From: Streptomyces olivaceoviridis
Lineage (GTDB): Bacteria > Actinomycetota > Actinomycetes > Streptomycetales > Streptomycetaceae
Assembly: GCF_014650115.1 (NCBI RefSeq)
Contig: NZ_BMUI01000014.1
Span: forward strand, 1-64,000
DNA length: 64,000 bases
Reading direction: 5' to 3'
Position numbers and translations under genes: made by a program
Notes under the pieces: generated by a model
The model's input: only the letters and a program-made list of their open reading frames with translations
What the model was told of the DNA's origin: nothing
The model's database searches: none
Shown: positions 39,380-48,277 of the stretch, in pieces
How the letters are laid out: each line of letters opens with the position of its first letter
How positions within the stretch are numbered: position 1 is the stretch's first letter

Positions 39380-40612
39380 TCAGCCGACGCGGTAGCGCAC
39401 CGGAAGGGACAGCACGCCGCGGATGATCCCGGAACCGATCCAGTCGAGCGAGTCCGGCGGTACGGCCAGTTCCAGCTCGGGGACGCGGGACAGCAGGGTG
39501 CGCAGGGCGATGGCCGTCTCCAGGCGGGCGAGCGGGGCGCCGAGGCAGTAGTGGATGCCGTGCCCGAAGGCCAGGTGACGGGCGTTCGGCCGGGTCACGT
39601 CGAGAACGGCGGGGTCGTCGCCGTCGGGCTGCGGGGCGTCGTGCCCGGCCGAGCCGAGAGCGACGACGACCATGCTGCCCCGGGGGACCGGCACCCCGCC
39701 CAGTTCGAGGTCCTCCGAGGCGTAGCGGCTCGTGGAGCGCTCGACGGACGTGTCGTAGCGCAGGAACTCCTCCACCGCGCCGGGCACCAGCTCGGGCCGC
39801 TCGCGCAACAGCCGTAGCTGGCCGGGGTGCCGCAGCAGGGCCAGCACCGCGTTGCCCAGCAGGTTCACCGTGCTCTCGTGGCCCGCGACGACCAGCATCA
39901 TGGCCGTGCCGACCAGTTCCTCCTCGGAGAGCCGGCCGTCCTCCTCGTCGCGCACGGCCACCAGGGCGGACAGCAGGTCGTCCTGGGGACGGCGGCGTTT
40001 GTCCGCGACCAGGTCGGCCAGCAGCCCGTGCAGCGCGGCCAGCGCCGGGCGGTGCTCGGGCGAGGCCACCTGGAGGGCCTGCCCCGACCAGCGGCGGAAG
40101 TCCAGGTGGTGCCGGGGCGGGATGCCGAGGAGTTCGGCGATGACCGTGGCGGGCAACGGGGCGTTGAAGGCCTCGACGAGGTCCAGCTCGCCCGACGGCG
40201 GCATCGCGTCGATCAGGTCGTGGGCGATCCGCTCGATGCGCGGTGCCAGTTCGGCCGTACGGCGGGGGGTGAAGGCGGCCGAGGCCAGCCGGCGCAGCCG
40301 GGTGTGCTCGGGCGGGTCGGCCTCCATCATCTGCGCGCCGAGCCCCACCGAGGGCTGGTGCAGGACGTATCCGGCGGCGGCCAGGGCCTCGGCGGCGGGC
40401 GTGGCGTCCTTGAGCAGGGCGGGATGGGTCAGCGCCTCCCGGGCCAGGTCGTGGCCGACGATCACCCAGCCCTTCAGACCGAGGTGGAACTCGGCCGGGT
40501 GGATGGGGCCGAGCCGGCGGAGCCGGGCGTACCGCGCGGGGGAGTCCGCCTTGAAGGCGTGATCGATGACCACCCTGCCGTCCTGGTACGGGCAGTGCTC
40601 GTGCGCGCTCAT
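39380..40612 (-). CDS. Cytochrome P450
   Basis: 410 residues from ATG 40612. The oxygen-binding I-helix has VVAGHESTVN, the ExxR motif lies in EEFLRYDT, and the heme loop is FGHGIHYCLGAPLARLE. The N-terminal MSAHEHCPYQDGRV and length are those of soluble bacterial P450s. Streptomyces P450s of this size hydroxylate macrolides, terpenes or xenobiotics. No ferredoxin gene is next to it and no biosynthetic cluster surrounds it. Confidence 0.93.
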   Translation of the reverse strand: MSAHEHCPYQDGRVVIDHAFKADSPARYARLRRLGPIHPAEFHLGLKGWVIVGHDLAREALTHPALLKDATPAAEALAAAGYVLHQPSVGLGAQMMEADPPEHTRLRRLASAAFTPRRTAELAPRIERIAHDLIDAMPPSGELDLVEAFNAPLPATVIAELLGIPPRHHLDFRRWSGQALQVASPEHRPALAALHGLLADLVADKRRRPQDDLLSALVAVRDEEDGRLSEEELVGTAMMLVVAGHESTVNLLGNAVLALLRHPGQLRLLRERPELVPGAVEEFLRYDTSVERSTSRYASEDLELGGVPVPRGSMVVVALGSAGHDAPQPDGDDPAVLDVTRPNARHLAFGHGIHYCLGAPLARLETAIALRTLLSRVPELELAVPPDSLDWIGSGIIRGVLSLPVRYRVG

Positions 40613-40747
40613 GGGTGCCTCTCGGGTTCTGGCGGTCCGGGGCCGCCCGGGGCGGCCCCGGACGGCACCCGACGCGCTGTCAGGTCGTCGTGTGGGGAGA
40701 ACGAGCCGGGTTCGGCGTTGGTTCAGCCTGCCCGGCCCGTGGGCGGA

Positions 40748-40790
40748 CACGCCGGAGGGGCATGCGCGGTGCGCATGCCCCTCCGGCGTG
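40748..40790 (-). terminator. Terminator after the BI-1-like gene
   Basis: Perfect 20-bp stem (40748-40767 with 40771-40790) over a 3-nt loop, 8 bp past the stop at 40798. Confidence 0.8.
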
Positions 40791-40797
40791 TGGGAAC

Positions 40798-41664
40798 TCA
40801 GTTGTCGCTGTTGAGGATGGACAGCACCTGGAGCACCTCCAGGTAGATCCACACCAGGGTCGTGGTGAGACCGAAGGCGGCCAGCCACGCCTCCTCGCGG
40901 GGTGCGCCGTAGGCGACGGCGTCCTCGACCTGCTTGAAGTCCAGGGCGAGGAAGGCCGCGCCGAGCAGGATGCCGAGCACGCCGAAGAGGATGCCGAGGC
41001 CGCCGCTGTGGAAGCCGAGGCCGTTGCCCGCGCCGAAGGCGGAGAAGAGCAGGTCGGCCGCGAGCAGCAGCAGGAATCCGGTCGCGGCGGAGGCGACGAA
41101 CCCGGCGAAGCGCCGGTCGACGCGGATCCAGCGCATCCGGTAGGCGATGAGGACGCCGGCGGACACGGCGAAGGTGCCGAGCACCGCCTGGACGACCACG
41201 CCCGGCGCGATGTACGTCGAGGTGGCGCTGGAGATGACGCCGAGGAAGACCCCCTCGAACGCCGCGTATCCGAGGATCAGCGCCGGGGACGGCGCCCGCT
41301 TGAACGCCTGGATCATCGACAGGACGAAGGCGATCAGGGCTGCGCCCACGGCGAGGCCGTAGGACCGGCCGATGTTCGCCTCGTCGACGGGCAGCAGGAG
41401 CCAGGACAGCACCGCCGTCAGTGCCACGGTGCCGAGCGTGGTCGCGGTGCGGACGACGACGTCGTCCATCGTGATCGCGGTCCGCGTGGTCCGTACGCCG
41501 GCGTCGGGGCCCGCGCCGGCGGCCGGGGCGTAGGGGTTGGTCGGGTAGTCGTCCGCCGGCCGGCCTCCGGCCGTGGCCCCCACCGGGTGACGCGTGTATG
41601 CGTCGACCGGGGCGGCATCACGGGCGGCGCCCCAGCGGGAGAAGACCGGGTTGGTGCTCTTCAC
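40798..41664 (-). CDS. Bax inhibitor-1/YccA family membrane protein
   Basis: 288 residues from ATG 41664. A Pro/Ala-rich cytosolic N-terminus of about 75 residues precedes seven hydrophobic helices, e.g. TALTAVLSWLLLPV, AVGAALIAFVLSMI, GVISSATSTYIAPGVV, LGILFGVLGILLGAAF and TTTLVWIYLEVLQVL. The conserved LDFKQVEDAV near the end fits the BI-1 pore region. These proteins leak calcium or protons in a pH-dependent way. An operator of the common type lies 117 bp upstream. Confidence 0.88.
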   Translation of the reverse strand: MKSTNPVFSRWGAARDAAPVDAYTRHPVGATAGGRPADDYPTNPYAPAAGAGPDAGVRTTRTAITMDDVVVRTATTLGTVALTAVLSWLLLPVDEANIGRSYGLAVGAALIAFVLSMIQAFKRAPSPALILGYAAFEGVFLGVISSATSTYIAPGVVVQAVLGTFAVSAGVLIAYRMRWIRVDRRFAGFVASAATGFLLLLAADLLFSAFGAGNGLGFHSGGLGILFGVLGILLGAAFLALDFKQVEDAVAYGAPREEAWLAAFGLTTTLVWIYLEVLQVLSILNSDN

Positions 41665-41780
41665 GTCATTCCTCCTCGTCCGCCGCGCGTGCGGCCTGCG
41701 GCACAGTGCTGTCCTCGGGCGTCCGGGGTGGCATACGTGTGTCGTGCCGTCCGCCGGACCGATGTCCGGCCATCCTGTGC

Positions 41781-41801
41781 GTCACCACTTTGACAGGTGA
41801 C
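41781..41801. promoter_or_regulatory. GTCACC-N9-GGTGAC operator, copy 7
   Basis: Perfect arms, spacer ACTTTGACA. Upstream of the minus-strand BI-1-like gene. The half-site sequence ATACGTGT near 41733 stands between it and the gene. Confidence 0.7.
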
Positions 41802-41842
41802 GCGATCGGGCGCAAGTCGTCCCTGCCCGGGCCCGGCCGCGC

Positions 41843-42310
41843 TCACTCGGACGGCGCCGCCGGACCGTCGAGCAACCGGAGGAGGAAGTCGTCCCAGTTC
41901 AGACCGTCCATCTCCGCCTCGGCCGAGGTGATCCGGTAGGTGGCCTCCAGCCACTCGGCGAGCGGCCCGGTGGGCAGCTCGAAGAGGGCCTCCACCTCCT
42001 GCGATTCGAGGAGCAGCCAGGACGAGGGGCGCTCCCCGGGCAGCGTCGGCCACATCCGCACGTCGCCGCAGCCACTCATCGACGTCAGGCCGCGGTGGAG
42101 CAGCTCGCGGCCGATCCGCCAGATGAGACTCGGCCCCCGCTCCGCCAGGAACTCGACGGTGATCACCGCGGGCATGTCCGCGTCGAACCGGAACTCCGCT
42201 CGCATGGGCTGCCGGGTGAACTCGTCGAGCATCTGGTCGAGGTCCAGGAGCAGCGAAGGCAGATGCCGGGGCGTCGACCGCGCCCGCAGTGGTGACTGAT
42301 CACGGTGCAT
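41843..42310 (-). CDS. SsgA-like (SALP) sporulation/cell-division protein
   Basis: 155 residues from ATG 42310. AEFRFDADMPAVITVEFL, WRIGRELLHRGL and GCGDVRMWPT are the SsgA fold signatures, and the end (WLEATYRITSAEAE) matches. These small proteins occur in sporulating actinomycetes and help position the division machinery and peptidoglycan synthesis. This copy is divergent, so it may be a plasmid or accessory paralogue. Confidence 0.85.
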   Translation of the reverse strand: MHRDQSPLRARSTPRHLPSLLLDLDQMLDEFTRQPMRAEFRFDADMPAVITVEFLAERGPSLIWRIGRELLHRGLTSMSGCGDVRMWPTLPGERPSSWLLLESQEVEALFELPTGPLAEWLEATYRITSAEAEMDGLNWDDFLLRLLDGPAAPSE

Positions 42311-42666
42311 GACGGGAGTTCCCCTCCGTGGTAGGAAGCCTGCGCCTCCCACTGTTCGCCCGGGGGCACAACCCGCACATCGGTCACTTGACGGTCAAAG
42401 GACGCGGCGCGGCGGGGCAGCCGATGACGCGGAGACGCGCCGTACGGAGCGCGAGGAACGCGACGTAAGTCAATGTGCTGCCCCGCGCCGGGAAGCCGCC
42501 GAGCGGCCGGTGCCGACGGGCTGCGACCACGGTGCATGTATCTTCAAGTTCATACGTGCCTCAATCGGCGATGTCCCACACCTGGACGACGGGCGTCGCC
42601 GGCACGCATCCGTGCGGGTTCCCGCCGCACACCGACGTGCACCGTGAAGTGGGGGTCGCCTCAGAC
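42311..42666. other. Intergenic region between divergent SsgA-like and transpeptidase genes
   Basis: No gene is supported. No copy of the recurrent operators was found. The promoters of both flanking genes should be here. Confidence 0.4.
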
Positions 42667-43539
42667 ATGTCCTCGTCCTACGATCGCGCCCGTACCGGCC
42701 GCCACCGCGCGCCCTCGGCCGGCGACCGGTTGCGCGCACTGCTCGCCGACTCCGGCAGGCGTCTGCCGCTCCCCGCGGTCGCCCTGGTCGCCGCGGTCTC
42801 CGTCAGCGGATGCGGAACCACCGGCGCGACCACCGCCGATCCCGTCCACGGGGCCCAGGCCGTCGCACCGGACGCGGCGCCGAGCGGCGCGCCGCCGGCC
42901 GCACCGGACGTCCCCCGTACGGTGACGGCCGCCGACCCGGTCTCCGCCACCGACACACACCTTCCCGGCGTGGGCCCGAAGACGTCGGCCCGCATCCCCG
43001 CGAACGCGCGGCAGGTCGTGCTGGTCACCGGCGAGGACAAGGACTCCTCCCGCTCCCGGGTGGTGCTGTACCGGAAGACGGCGTCCGGCTGGGAGGGCGG
43101 TGCGACCTGGCAGGCCCACAACGCCTTCAAGGGCTGGACGACGGACCACCACCTCGGCGATCTCCGCTCGCCCATCGGTGTGTTCACGCTCAGCGACGCG
43201 GGCGGTCTGCTGGCCGACCCGGGCACGAAGCTTCCGTACACGCGCTCCGGCGGGTTCGCGGTCGGCGGCACCGGCTTCGAGGGTGAATCCCTCGCCGGTT
43301 CCTTCGACTACGTCGTCGCCATCGACTACAACCGCGTGAGGGGCACGTCCCCGCTCGACTGGGGCCGCCCCCAGGGCGCGGACAAGGGCGGCGGCATATG
43401 GCTGCACGTCGACCACGGCGGCCCGACCCACGCGTGTGTGAGCCTGTCGCAGGAGCACATGAGGCAGTTGCTGCGCACGCTCGACCCGACGCTGCACCCG
43501 GTGATCGTGATGGGGGACGCCGCCTCGCTGGCACGGTGA
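42667..43539 (+). CDS. L,D-transpeptidase (YkuD) lipoprotein
   Basis: 290 residues from ATG 42667, with GGGGGT upstream. The N-terminal positively charged region and VSVSGCG form a lipobox, so it is anchored outside the membrane. A Pro/Ala/Thr-rich spacer precedes the catalytic domain. The active site is in LHVDHGGPTHACVSLS, where the Cys is the nucleophile. It makes 3-3 cross-links in peptidoglycan or attaches proteins to it. Confidence 0.85.
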   Translation: MSSSYDRARTGRHRAPSAGDRLRALLADSGRRLPLPAVALVAAVSVSGCGTTGATTADPVHGAQAVAPDAAPSGAPPAAPDVPRTVTAADPVSATDTHLPGVGPKTSARIPANARQVVLVTGEDKDSSRSRVVLYRKTASGWEGGATWQAHNAFKGWTTDHHLGDLRSPIGVFTLSDAGGLLADPGTKLPYTRSGGFAVGGTGFEGESLAGSFDYVVAIDYNRVRGTSPLDWGRPQGADKGGGIWLHVDHGGPTHACVSLSQEHMRQLLRTLDPTLHPVIVMGDAASLAR

Positions 43540-43560
43540 CCGTCGCACCCACCGTGCGAC

Positions 43561-43606
43561 ACGAACCCGCCCGTGGCCGGCGGAGACCGGCCACGGGCGG
43601 GTTCGT
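43561..43606. terminator. Bidirectional terminator
   Basis: Perfect 20-bp stem (43561-43580 with 43587-43606), 6-nt loop, between the convergent transpeptidase and M20 genes. Confidence 0.85.
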
Positions 43607-43624
43607 GTGGGAGTCCGCCGGACG

Positions 43625-45325
43625 TCAGGTGACGGGCGGGAGGTTGGGGCCCGTCGTGCCGAGCTGCTCAGTGGACACCACCGGCGGCACCGGCCAGGTC
43701 ACGCCCTTCGGCGGCCAGCTCTGCCCGGTCGCCTTCAGGAACTCGGCCGGCGGCTCGTACAGCGGCGGCTGGTTGCCGTCGGGGATCATCGAGGCCCAGG
43801 TGACGCCCTCGGTACGGTCCTTGAACTCCTGCTTCATCGCGTCCAGTTGCTCCGGCTGCTCGATCAGGTCGACCGCGGCCGCCGCCAGGTAGCGGGCGGC
43901 GGACAGCAGCGCCTGGTGGCCGATGTTCGTGGCAGCCGTCGCGGTGACACCCCAGTTGTGGTTCGGGATGCCGGGCGGATAGGCGGCGGACAGCAGCACG
44001 GCGGTGGGCGCCTGCCAGCTGATGTCGGCGGTGTCGGTGGCCAGTCCGCCGGTGTAGGCGGCGGCCGGGGGAGCGAGCGGGGTCAGCTCGGTCGGCATGC
44101 CCACCTCGGGCTTGCCCAGGGACTTCTGGATGCTCTTGGCCAGGGCGTGGTCGGCGTCGGCGAACTTGGGGGCGCCTATCTGCCGCATGTTGTCGTTGAG
44201 CAGTTCCGCACCGGCCTTGTTGGCCAGCAGGTTCCACGTCGCGGCGTGGAACTTGTGCACCAGGCGGGTCTGGCTGGCCTGGGCGGCGGCCTTCCCGCAC
44301 TCCACGATCTTGTCGTAGAGCACCTGGGCGCGCGCCGGGCTGCCCTCGCGGACGAAGAACCAGATGGAGCACATGTCCGGGGTCACGTTCGGCGCGCCGC
44401 CGCCGTTGATGATCGCGTAGTGGAAACGCCCGGACGGGGCGACGTTCTTCTCGCGCAGGTACTCCGACATCGTCGCCATCAGCAGCGCGCCGTCCAGGCC
44501 GCTCTTGTTGCCGAGCGGGGTGCCGCCGTGCCCGGAGGCGCCGAGGAAGGTGAAGGTGGCCGAGATCAGCGCGCTGGTGGTGTTCCAGAACGGCACCGTG
44601 ATGTTGAACGGGTGCCAGTCCAGGAACGCGTCGAGGCCGTCGTACACCCCCTCCTTGACGGCGTACGCCTTGCCGACGAGCTGTTCCTCGCCCGCGCTGC
44701 CGAACAGCTTGACCCGGGCCTTGAGACCGTTCGCCCGGATCGCCTGGGCGACGGCGATGGCGGCGGCGGTGCCGCCCGCGCCGAGGGTGTTGTGGGCGTC
44801 GCCGTGGCCGGCGCCGTAAGTGGGGCCGTAGGCGTCGTAGTTGTAGACGAGGGGGTCGTGGGTGCCCATACCCTTCTTCTGGGACAGGCCGGGCAGCGCG
44901 TCGTACTCGGCGTTGAAGCCGAGGACGGGCCCCTCCGTGCCGTACGTGGCGACGAAGGCGGTCGGGAAGCCGGCCGAACCCCACTCGATGGTGAAGCCGT
45001 TGTCCTTCAGCAGTCTGGCGTGGGCGAGGGAGGACTTCCACTCGCGCAGCGACAGCTCCGCGTGCCGCCACACCTCGTCGCTGAGCTTCTTGATCGCGTC
45101 CTCGTTGGCCGAGATCCAGTCGAGCGCGGTCTGCTTGGCGGCGGTGTTCTGCGCCAGCCCCTTGGGGGCACGGTACGAGGTCGGAGAGACACCGGTCTTC
45201 TCGTCGTACCCGAGCGTCGCGGCGAGCACCGGGTCGGCCTGGAGGATGGTCGCGGTGGTCGCGGTGGCGCCCAGCCCGAACATCTTCAGCAGGCGTCGGC
45301 GGCCGGGGTGGAAGTCGTCGTTCAC
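43625..45325 (-). CDS. Peptidase M20-family amidohydrolase, Tat-exported
   Basis: 566 residues from GTG 45325, with GAGGAC upstream. A twin-Arg-like signal (RRRLLKMFGLGATATTATIL) begins the protein. YDALPG, GHGDAHNTLGAGG and GSAGEEQLVGKAY hold the metal site. The dimerisation domain includes FTFLGASGHGGTP. It resembles aminobenzoyl-glutamate hydrolase-like (AbgB) enzymes, which cut amide bonds. Its 80-residue longer C-terminus (PPLYEPPAEFLKATGQ) is probably a surface extension. Confidence 0.88.
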   Translation of the reverse strand: MNDDFHPGRRRLLKMFGLGATATTATILQADPVLAATLGYDEKTGVSPTSYRAPKGLAQNTAAKQTALDWISANEDAIKKLSDEVWRHAELSLREWKSSLAHARLLKDNGFTIEWGSAGFPTAFVATYGTEGPVLGFNAEYDALPGLSQKKGMGTHDPLVYNYDAYGPTYGAGHGDAHNTLGAGGTAAAIAVAQAIRANGLKARVKLFGSAGEEQLVGKAYAVKEGVYDGLDAFLDWHPFNITVPFWNTTSALISATFTFLGASGHGGTPLGNKSGLDGALLMATMSEYLREKNVAPSGRFHYAIINGGGAPNVTPDMCSIWFFVREGSPARAQVLYDKIVECGKAAAQASQTRLVHKFHAATWNLLANKAGAELLNDNMRQIGAPKFADADHALAKSIQKSLGKPEVGMPTELTPLAPPAAAYTGGLATDTADISWQAPTAVLLSAAYPPGIPNHNWGVTATAATNIGHQALLSAARYLAAAAVDLIEQPEQLDAMKQEFKDRTEGVTWASMIPDGNQPPLYEPPAEFLKATGQSWPPKGVTWPVPPVVSTEQLGTTGPNLPPVT

Positions 45326-45696
45326 GTCAGTCTTGTCCTCGCGGTGTGAGGGCAGAGCCGGACGACCGGCTCCGTGACATGTGGTCGTGGCATGTCGCCG
45401 GACGATCATATGTGTCTACGCGGAGAAGCATCAGGTGTTTCCGGGCCCAACCCGGCCGTGTGTACGATTCGTTCGCAGCGGAACCCGGGGCCGAGGAGCT
45501 CCGGGGCGGGGCAGACCTGTTCCGAGGCCGAGCCGAGTGATGTGAACCTTTCGGCAGCCCGGATCCGTTGTCGGTTGGGAAGCTCCGCCGCGCGATCGAG
45601 ATGCGGCGGACCCGGCGGCCGTCCCTATCTCCCCCGGTGGGACGGCCGCCTTCCGTTGCGCGCACCGCCGCGCTGTCCGATCCCCTGGAGGCCGTG
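45326..45696. other. Intergenic region upstream of divergent M20 and lectin-like genes
   Basis: No gene. It has ATATGTGT near 45409 and ACATGTGG near 45378, weak forms of the recurring palindrome. Confidence 0.4.
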
Positions 45697-47106
45697 ATGA
45701 GCACCGCTGACACGACCGTGCTGAGGGCGGGCCGCCCGCTCGTCCTCGCGTCCCTGGTGTCGCCCGGCGGCGGCTATGTCCTGGAGCACCGGCGCGACGG
45801 CACGGCCGCCCTGCGTGACCGTGTCCAGGGGCGCGACCTGTGGCACGTCGGCGTCCCCGGCACGACGCCGGGGCAGCTCACCCTGCTCGACGACGGGCGT
45901 CTGGTGCTGGAGGCATGGCCCGAGGTGCCCGTCTGGATCTCGGCGGACCCCGACCCCAGAGCGGTCACCGCCATGGTCACCGACCAGGGGCGCCTCGTCC
46001 TCACCGACCCGGACGGCGGTCTGCGCTGGAGCCGGGATCCGGTGAGCGAGGCCGAGCTGGCCGCCCACCGCCCCGCGACCGGCGACCGGCTGCTGCCCGG
46101 TCAGGTGCTCTCCGAGCCGCTCGTCTCCCCGAACGGGCAGTACCGGCTCAGCCACACCCCGGACGGCGAGACCACTCTCACCGCACCCGGTGACGGGAGG
46201 GACCGCTGGGTCTGGTCGCGTAGCGTGAAGGCACCCGGCGAGCTGACCCTGGGCACCGACGGCATCCTGCGCGCCGGCACCAACTCCATGGTCCTGCTGC
46301 GCTGGACCGGCCGCTACCGGCTGGATCCGGAGGCCGTCCGGATCTCCGCGGTGGTGGTGCGCGACCGGGGAGACATCGTGCTGCTCGACGAGAACGGCGA
46401 CGAACTCCACGACAGCGGGTCGGCCGCGGAAGAGGCCCGGCTCGACAAGCTCCGTCGCTCGGAGGCCCGCAGGCAGGCCCGTGAGGCCGCCAGGCCCGTG
46501 CGTCCGGCCGGCACCGGCCTGCCCCGGGACTGGTTCGACCTGCTGGACCTGTCCGAGGGCCCGTACACCCTCACGCTGGTGAGGCACACCGACGAAGAGG
46601 AGGTCCTGCGGAGCCTGGGCGCCCCCGCCGAGGCGATCAGGGCCACCACGTACCGGGACCTGCTTCAGGCGTCCCTCCGGGACCCGGACGGCGACTGCGC
46701 GAGCGCGTTCGCGGTACGCACGGGTGACCACGTCGTGGTCGTCGAGCCGTGCGGCTACCAAGCCGTGGAACGCGGGAAGGACCTGTCCCGCGGGACCGAC
46801 GCGATCGTCTGTTACCTGGACTACGACGGCTGGCAGTCCCTCGCCTGGTACCGGGACGGGAAGCTGCTCGCCGGGTACGGGGAGGACGACTCCACCCGGC
46901 TGGAGCGTGGCAAGGCGGCTCCCAGGGGCGCGGAGCGGAGCGTCTTCGTGCCGTCCATGGAGGAGATCGGCTTGGGCCGGTACCGGGAGGACGAGGAGGG
47001 CGCCTTCCTGCCGGCGGCCGTCGAGGTGGCCTTCCTGGCGGCGGGGGTACGGCCGAGCGGCGAGGACTTCGACGGTGCGCATGCCGGTGCCGTGTTCAGC
47101 ATATGA
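45697..47106 (+). CDS. Two B-lectin-like repeats fused to a DUF6461-like domain
   Basis: 469 residues from ATG 45697, with CTGGAGG upstream. The first 230 residues contain two sets of bulb-lectin-like strands (YVLEHRRDGTAALRD, QLTLLDDGRLVLEAW, GRLVLTDPDGGLRWS; then YRLSHTPDGETTLT and ELTLGTDGILRAGTN). A charged linker follows (residues 245-265). The last 200 (DWFDLLDLSEGPYTLTLV, AFAVRTGDHVVVVEPCGY, RSVFVPSMEEIGLG) resemble DUF6461, a fold related to toxin-immunity proteins. Exact role unknown; no signal peptide, so presumably cytosolic. Confidence 0.75.
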   Translation: MSTADTTVLRAGRPLVLASLVSPGGGYVLEHRRDGTAALRDRVQGRDLWHVGVPGTTPGQLTLLDDGRLVLEAWPEVPVWISADPDPRAVTAMVTDQGRLVLTDPDGGLRWSRDPVSEAELAAHRPATGDRLLPGQVLSEPLVSPNGQYRLSHTPDGETTLTAPGDGRDRWVWSRSVKAPGELTLGTDGILRAGTNSMVLLRWTGRYRLDPEAVRISAVVVRDRGDIVLLDENGDELHDSGSAAEEARLDKLRRSEARRQAREAARPVRPAGTGLPRDWFDLLDLSEGPYTLTLVRHTDEEEVLRSLGAPAEAIRATTYRDLLQASLRDPDGDCASAFAVRTGDHVVVVEPCGYQAVERGKDLSRGTDAIVCYLDYDGWQSLAWYRDGKLLAGYGEDDSTRLERGKAAPRGAERSVFVPSMEEIGLGRYREDEEGAFLPAAVEVAFLAAGVRPSGEDFDGAHAGAVFSI

Positions 47107-47183
47107 CGTCGGCCTCCGTGCCCGTCCCGCCCGCGCGAGACACCTATGTCAATTGGTCATGGCGGGCGGGAATCGCGGAACGA

Positions 47184-47205
47184 ACATGTGTGTTCGACAT
47201 GTGTG
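47184..47205. promoter_or_regulatory. Direct repeat of ACATGTGTG upstream of dienelactone hydrolase
   Basis: Copies at 47184-47192 and 47197-47205, 13 bp apart, 62 bp before the ATG. Confidence 0.4.
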
Positions 47206-47266
47206 AGCGGAGCGGTGTGCCGTGGTGCCGCCGCCCGTCCCGACCACACTGAGAGGCAGCCCCGCC

Positions 47267-48022
47267 ATGAGCACCCTGAGCAGAACGTCCGTGGAGATCG
47301 CCACCGCCGACGGCACCGCCGACGCGTATCTCGTCCACCCGGACGACGGGCAGGCACATCCAGGTGTGCTCATGTACCAGGACGCGTTCGGGCTGCGCCC
47401 GCATCTGAAGGCGATGGCCGACCGGCTGGCGGAGTCCGGCTACACGGTGCTCGTCCCCAACGTCTTCTACCGGCACGGTCCTGCCCCGGTGGTGGAACTG
47501 CCCGAGTTCATCGACATGGAGGCCCGACCGGACATCGTGGAGAAGATCGTCCCGGTCATGGAGTCGCTCACGCCGGACCTGATCGAGCGCGACGCGGGGG
47601 CCTACCTGGCGTGGCTCGCGGACGCTGCGCCGGTGGCCGACGGACCGGTGGGCATCACCGGCTACTGCATGGGCGCCCGGCTCGCGCTGTACACGGCCGG
47701 CACCCATGCCGACCGGGTGGCCGCGGCGGCCGGCTTCCACGGCGGCGGGCTCGCCAGCGAGGCGCCCGACAGCCCGCACCTGCTCGCCGGCCGGGTCACG
47801 GCCGAGCTGTACTTCGCGCACGCCGACGACGACCCGTCGATGCCCGAGGAGCAGGTCGACCGCCTGGAGCAGGCGCTCACCGAGGCGGGCGTCAAGCACC
47901 GGTGCGAGGTCTACGAGGGCGCGCACCACGGCTACACCCAGTCCGACACCGCCGCCTACAACCCCGCGGCGGCCGAGCGGCACTGGACCGAACTCCTCGC
48001 CCTGCTCGCCCGCACCCTTTGA
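47267..48022 (+). CDS. Dienelactone hydrolase family protein
   Basis: 251 residues from ATG 47267. The nucleophile motif is GITGYCMGARLAL with Cys, as in true dienelactone hydrolases. FAHADDDPSM holds the acid and EGAHHGYTQ the His. HPGVLMYQDAFGLRP is the oxyanion region. The family opens lactone rings in aromatic catabolism. No other genes of such a pathway are near. Confidence 0.9.
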   Translation: MSTLSRTSVEIATADGTADAYLVHPDDGQAHPGVLMYQDAFGLRPHLKAMADRLAESGYTVLVPNVFYRHGPAPVVELPEFIDMEARPDIVEKIVPVMESLTPDLIERDAGAYLAWLADAAPVADGPVGITGYCMGARLALYTAGTHADRVAAAAGFHGGGLASEAPDSPHLLAGRVTAELYFAHADDDPSMPEEQVDRLEQALTEAGVKHRCEVYEGAHHGYTQSDTAAYNPAAAERHWTELLALLARTL

Positions 48023-48277
48023 GAGCACGGCGCCGGACCATAATGCCGATGCCGGTCCCTTCGGTCCCTTCGACAGGGCCCGGTTTCCACGGATGACGGC
48101 CGAGCCCGGTCGTACCACGGCGGCCGGTGCCGTGCTACGACCCGGGCGAGAGGTTCGCCAAGGGAACGACGGCGCATGGAGCTTCCAGCCGCCGGCCGTG
48201 GGGTCTGCGATACGACGTCCGAACGGACGCGCCGGGCTGCGCCGGTGCTCTTGGACCCCAGGGCGCGCGTCGCGCGG

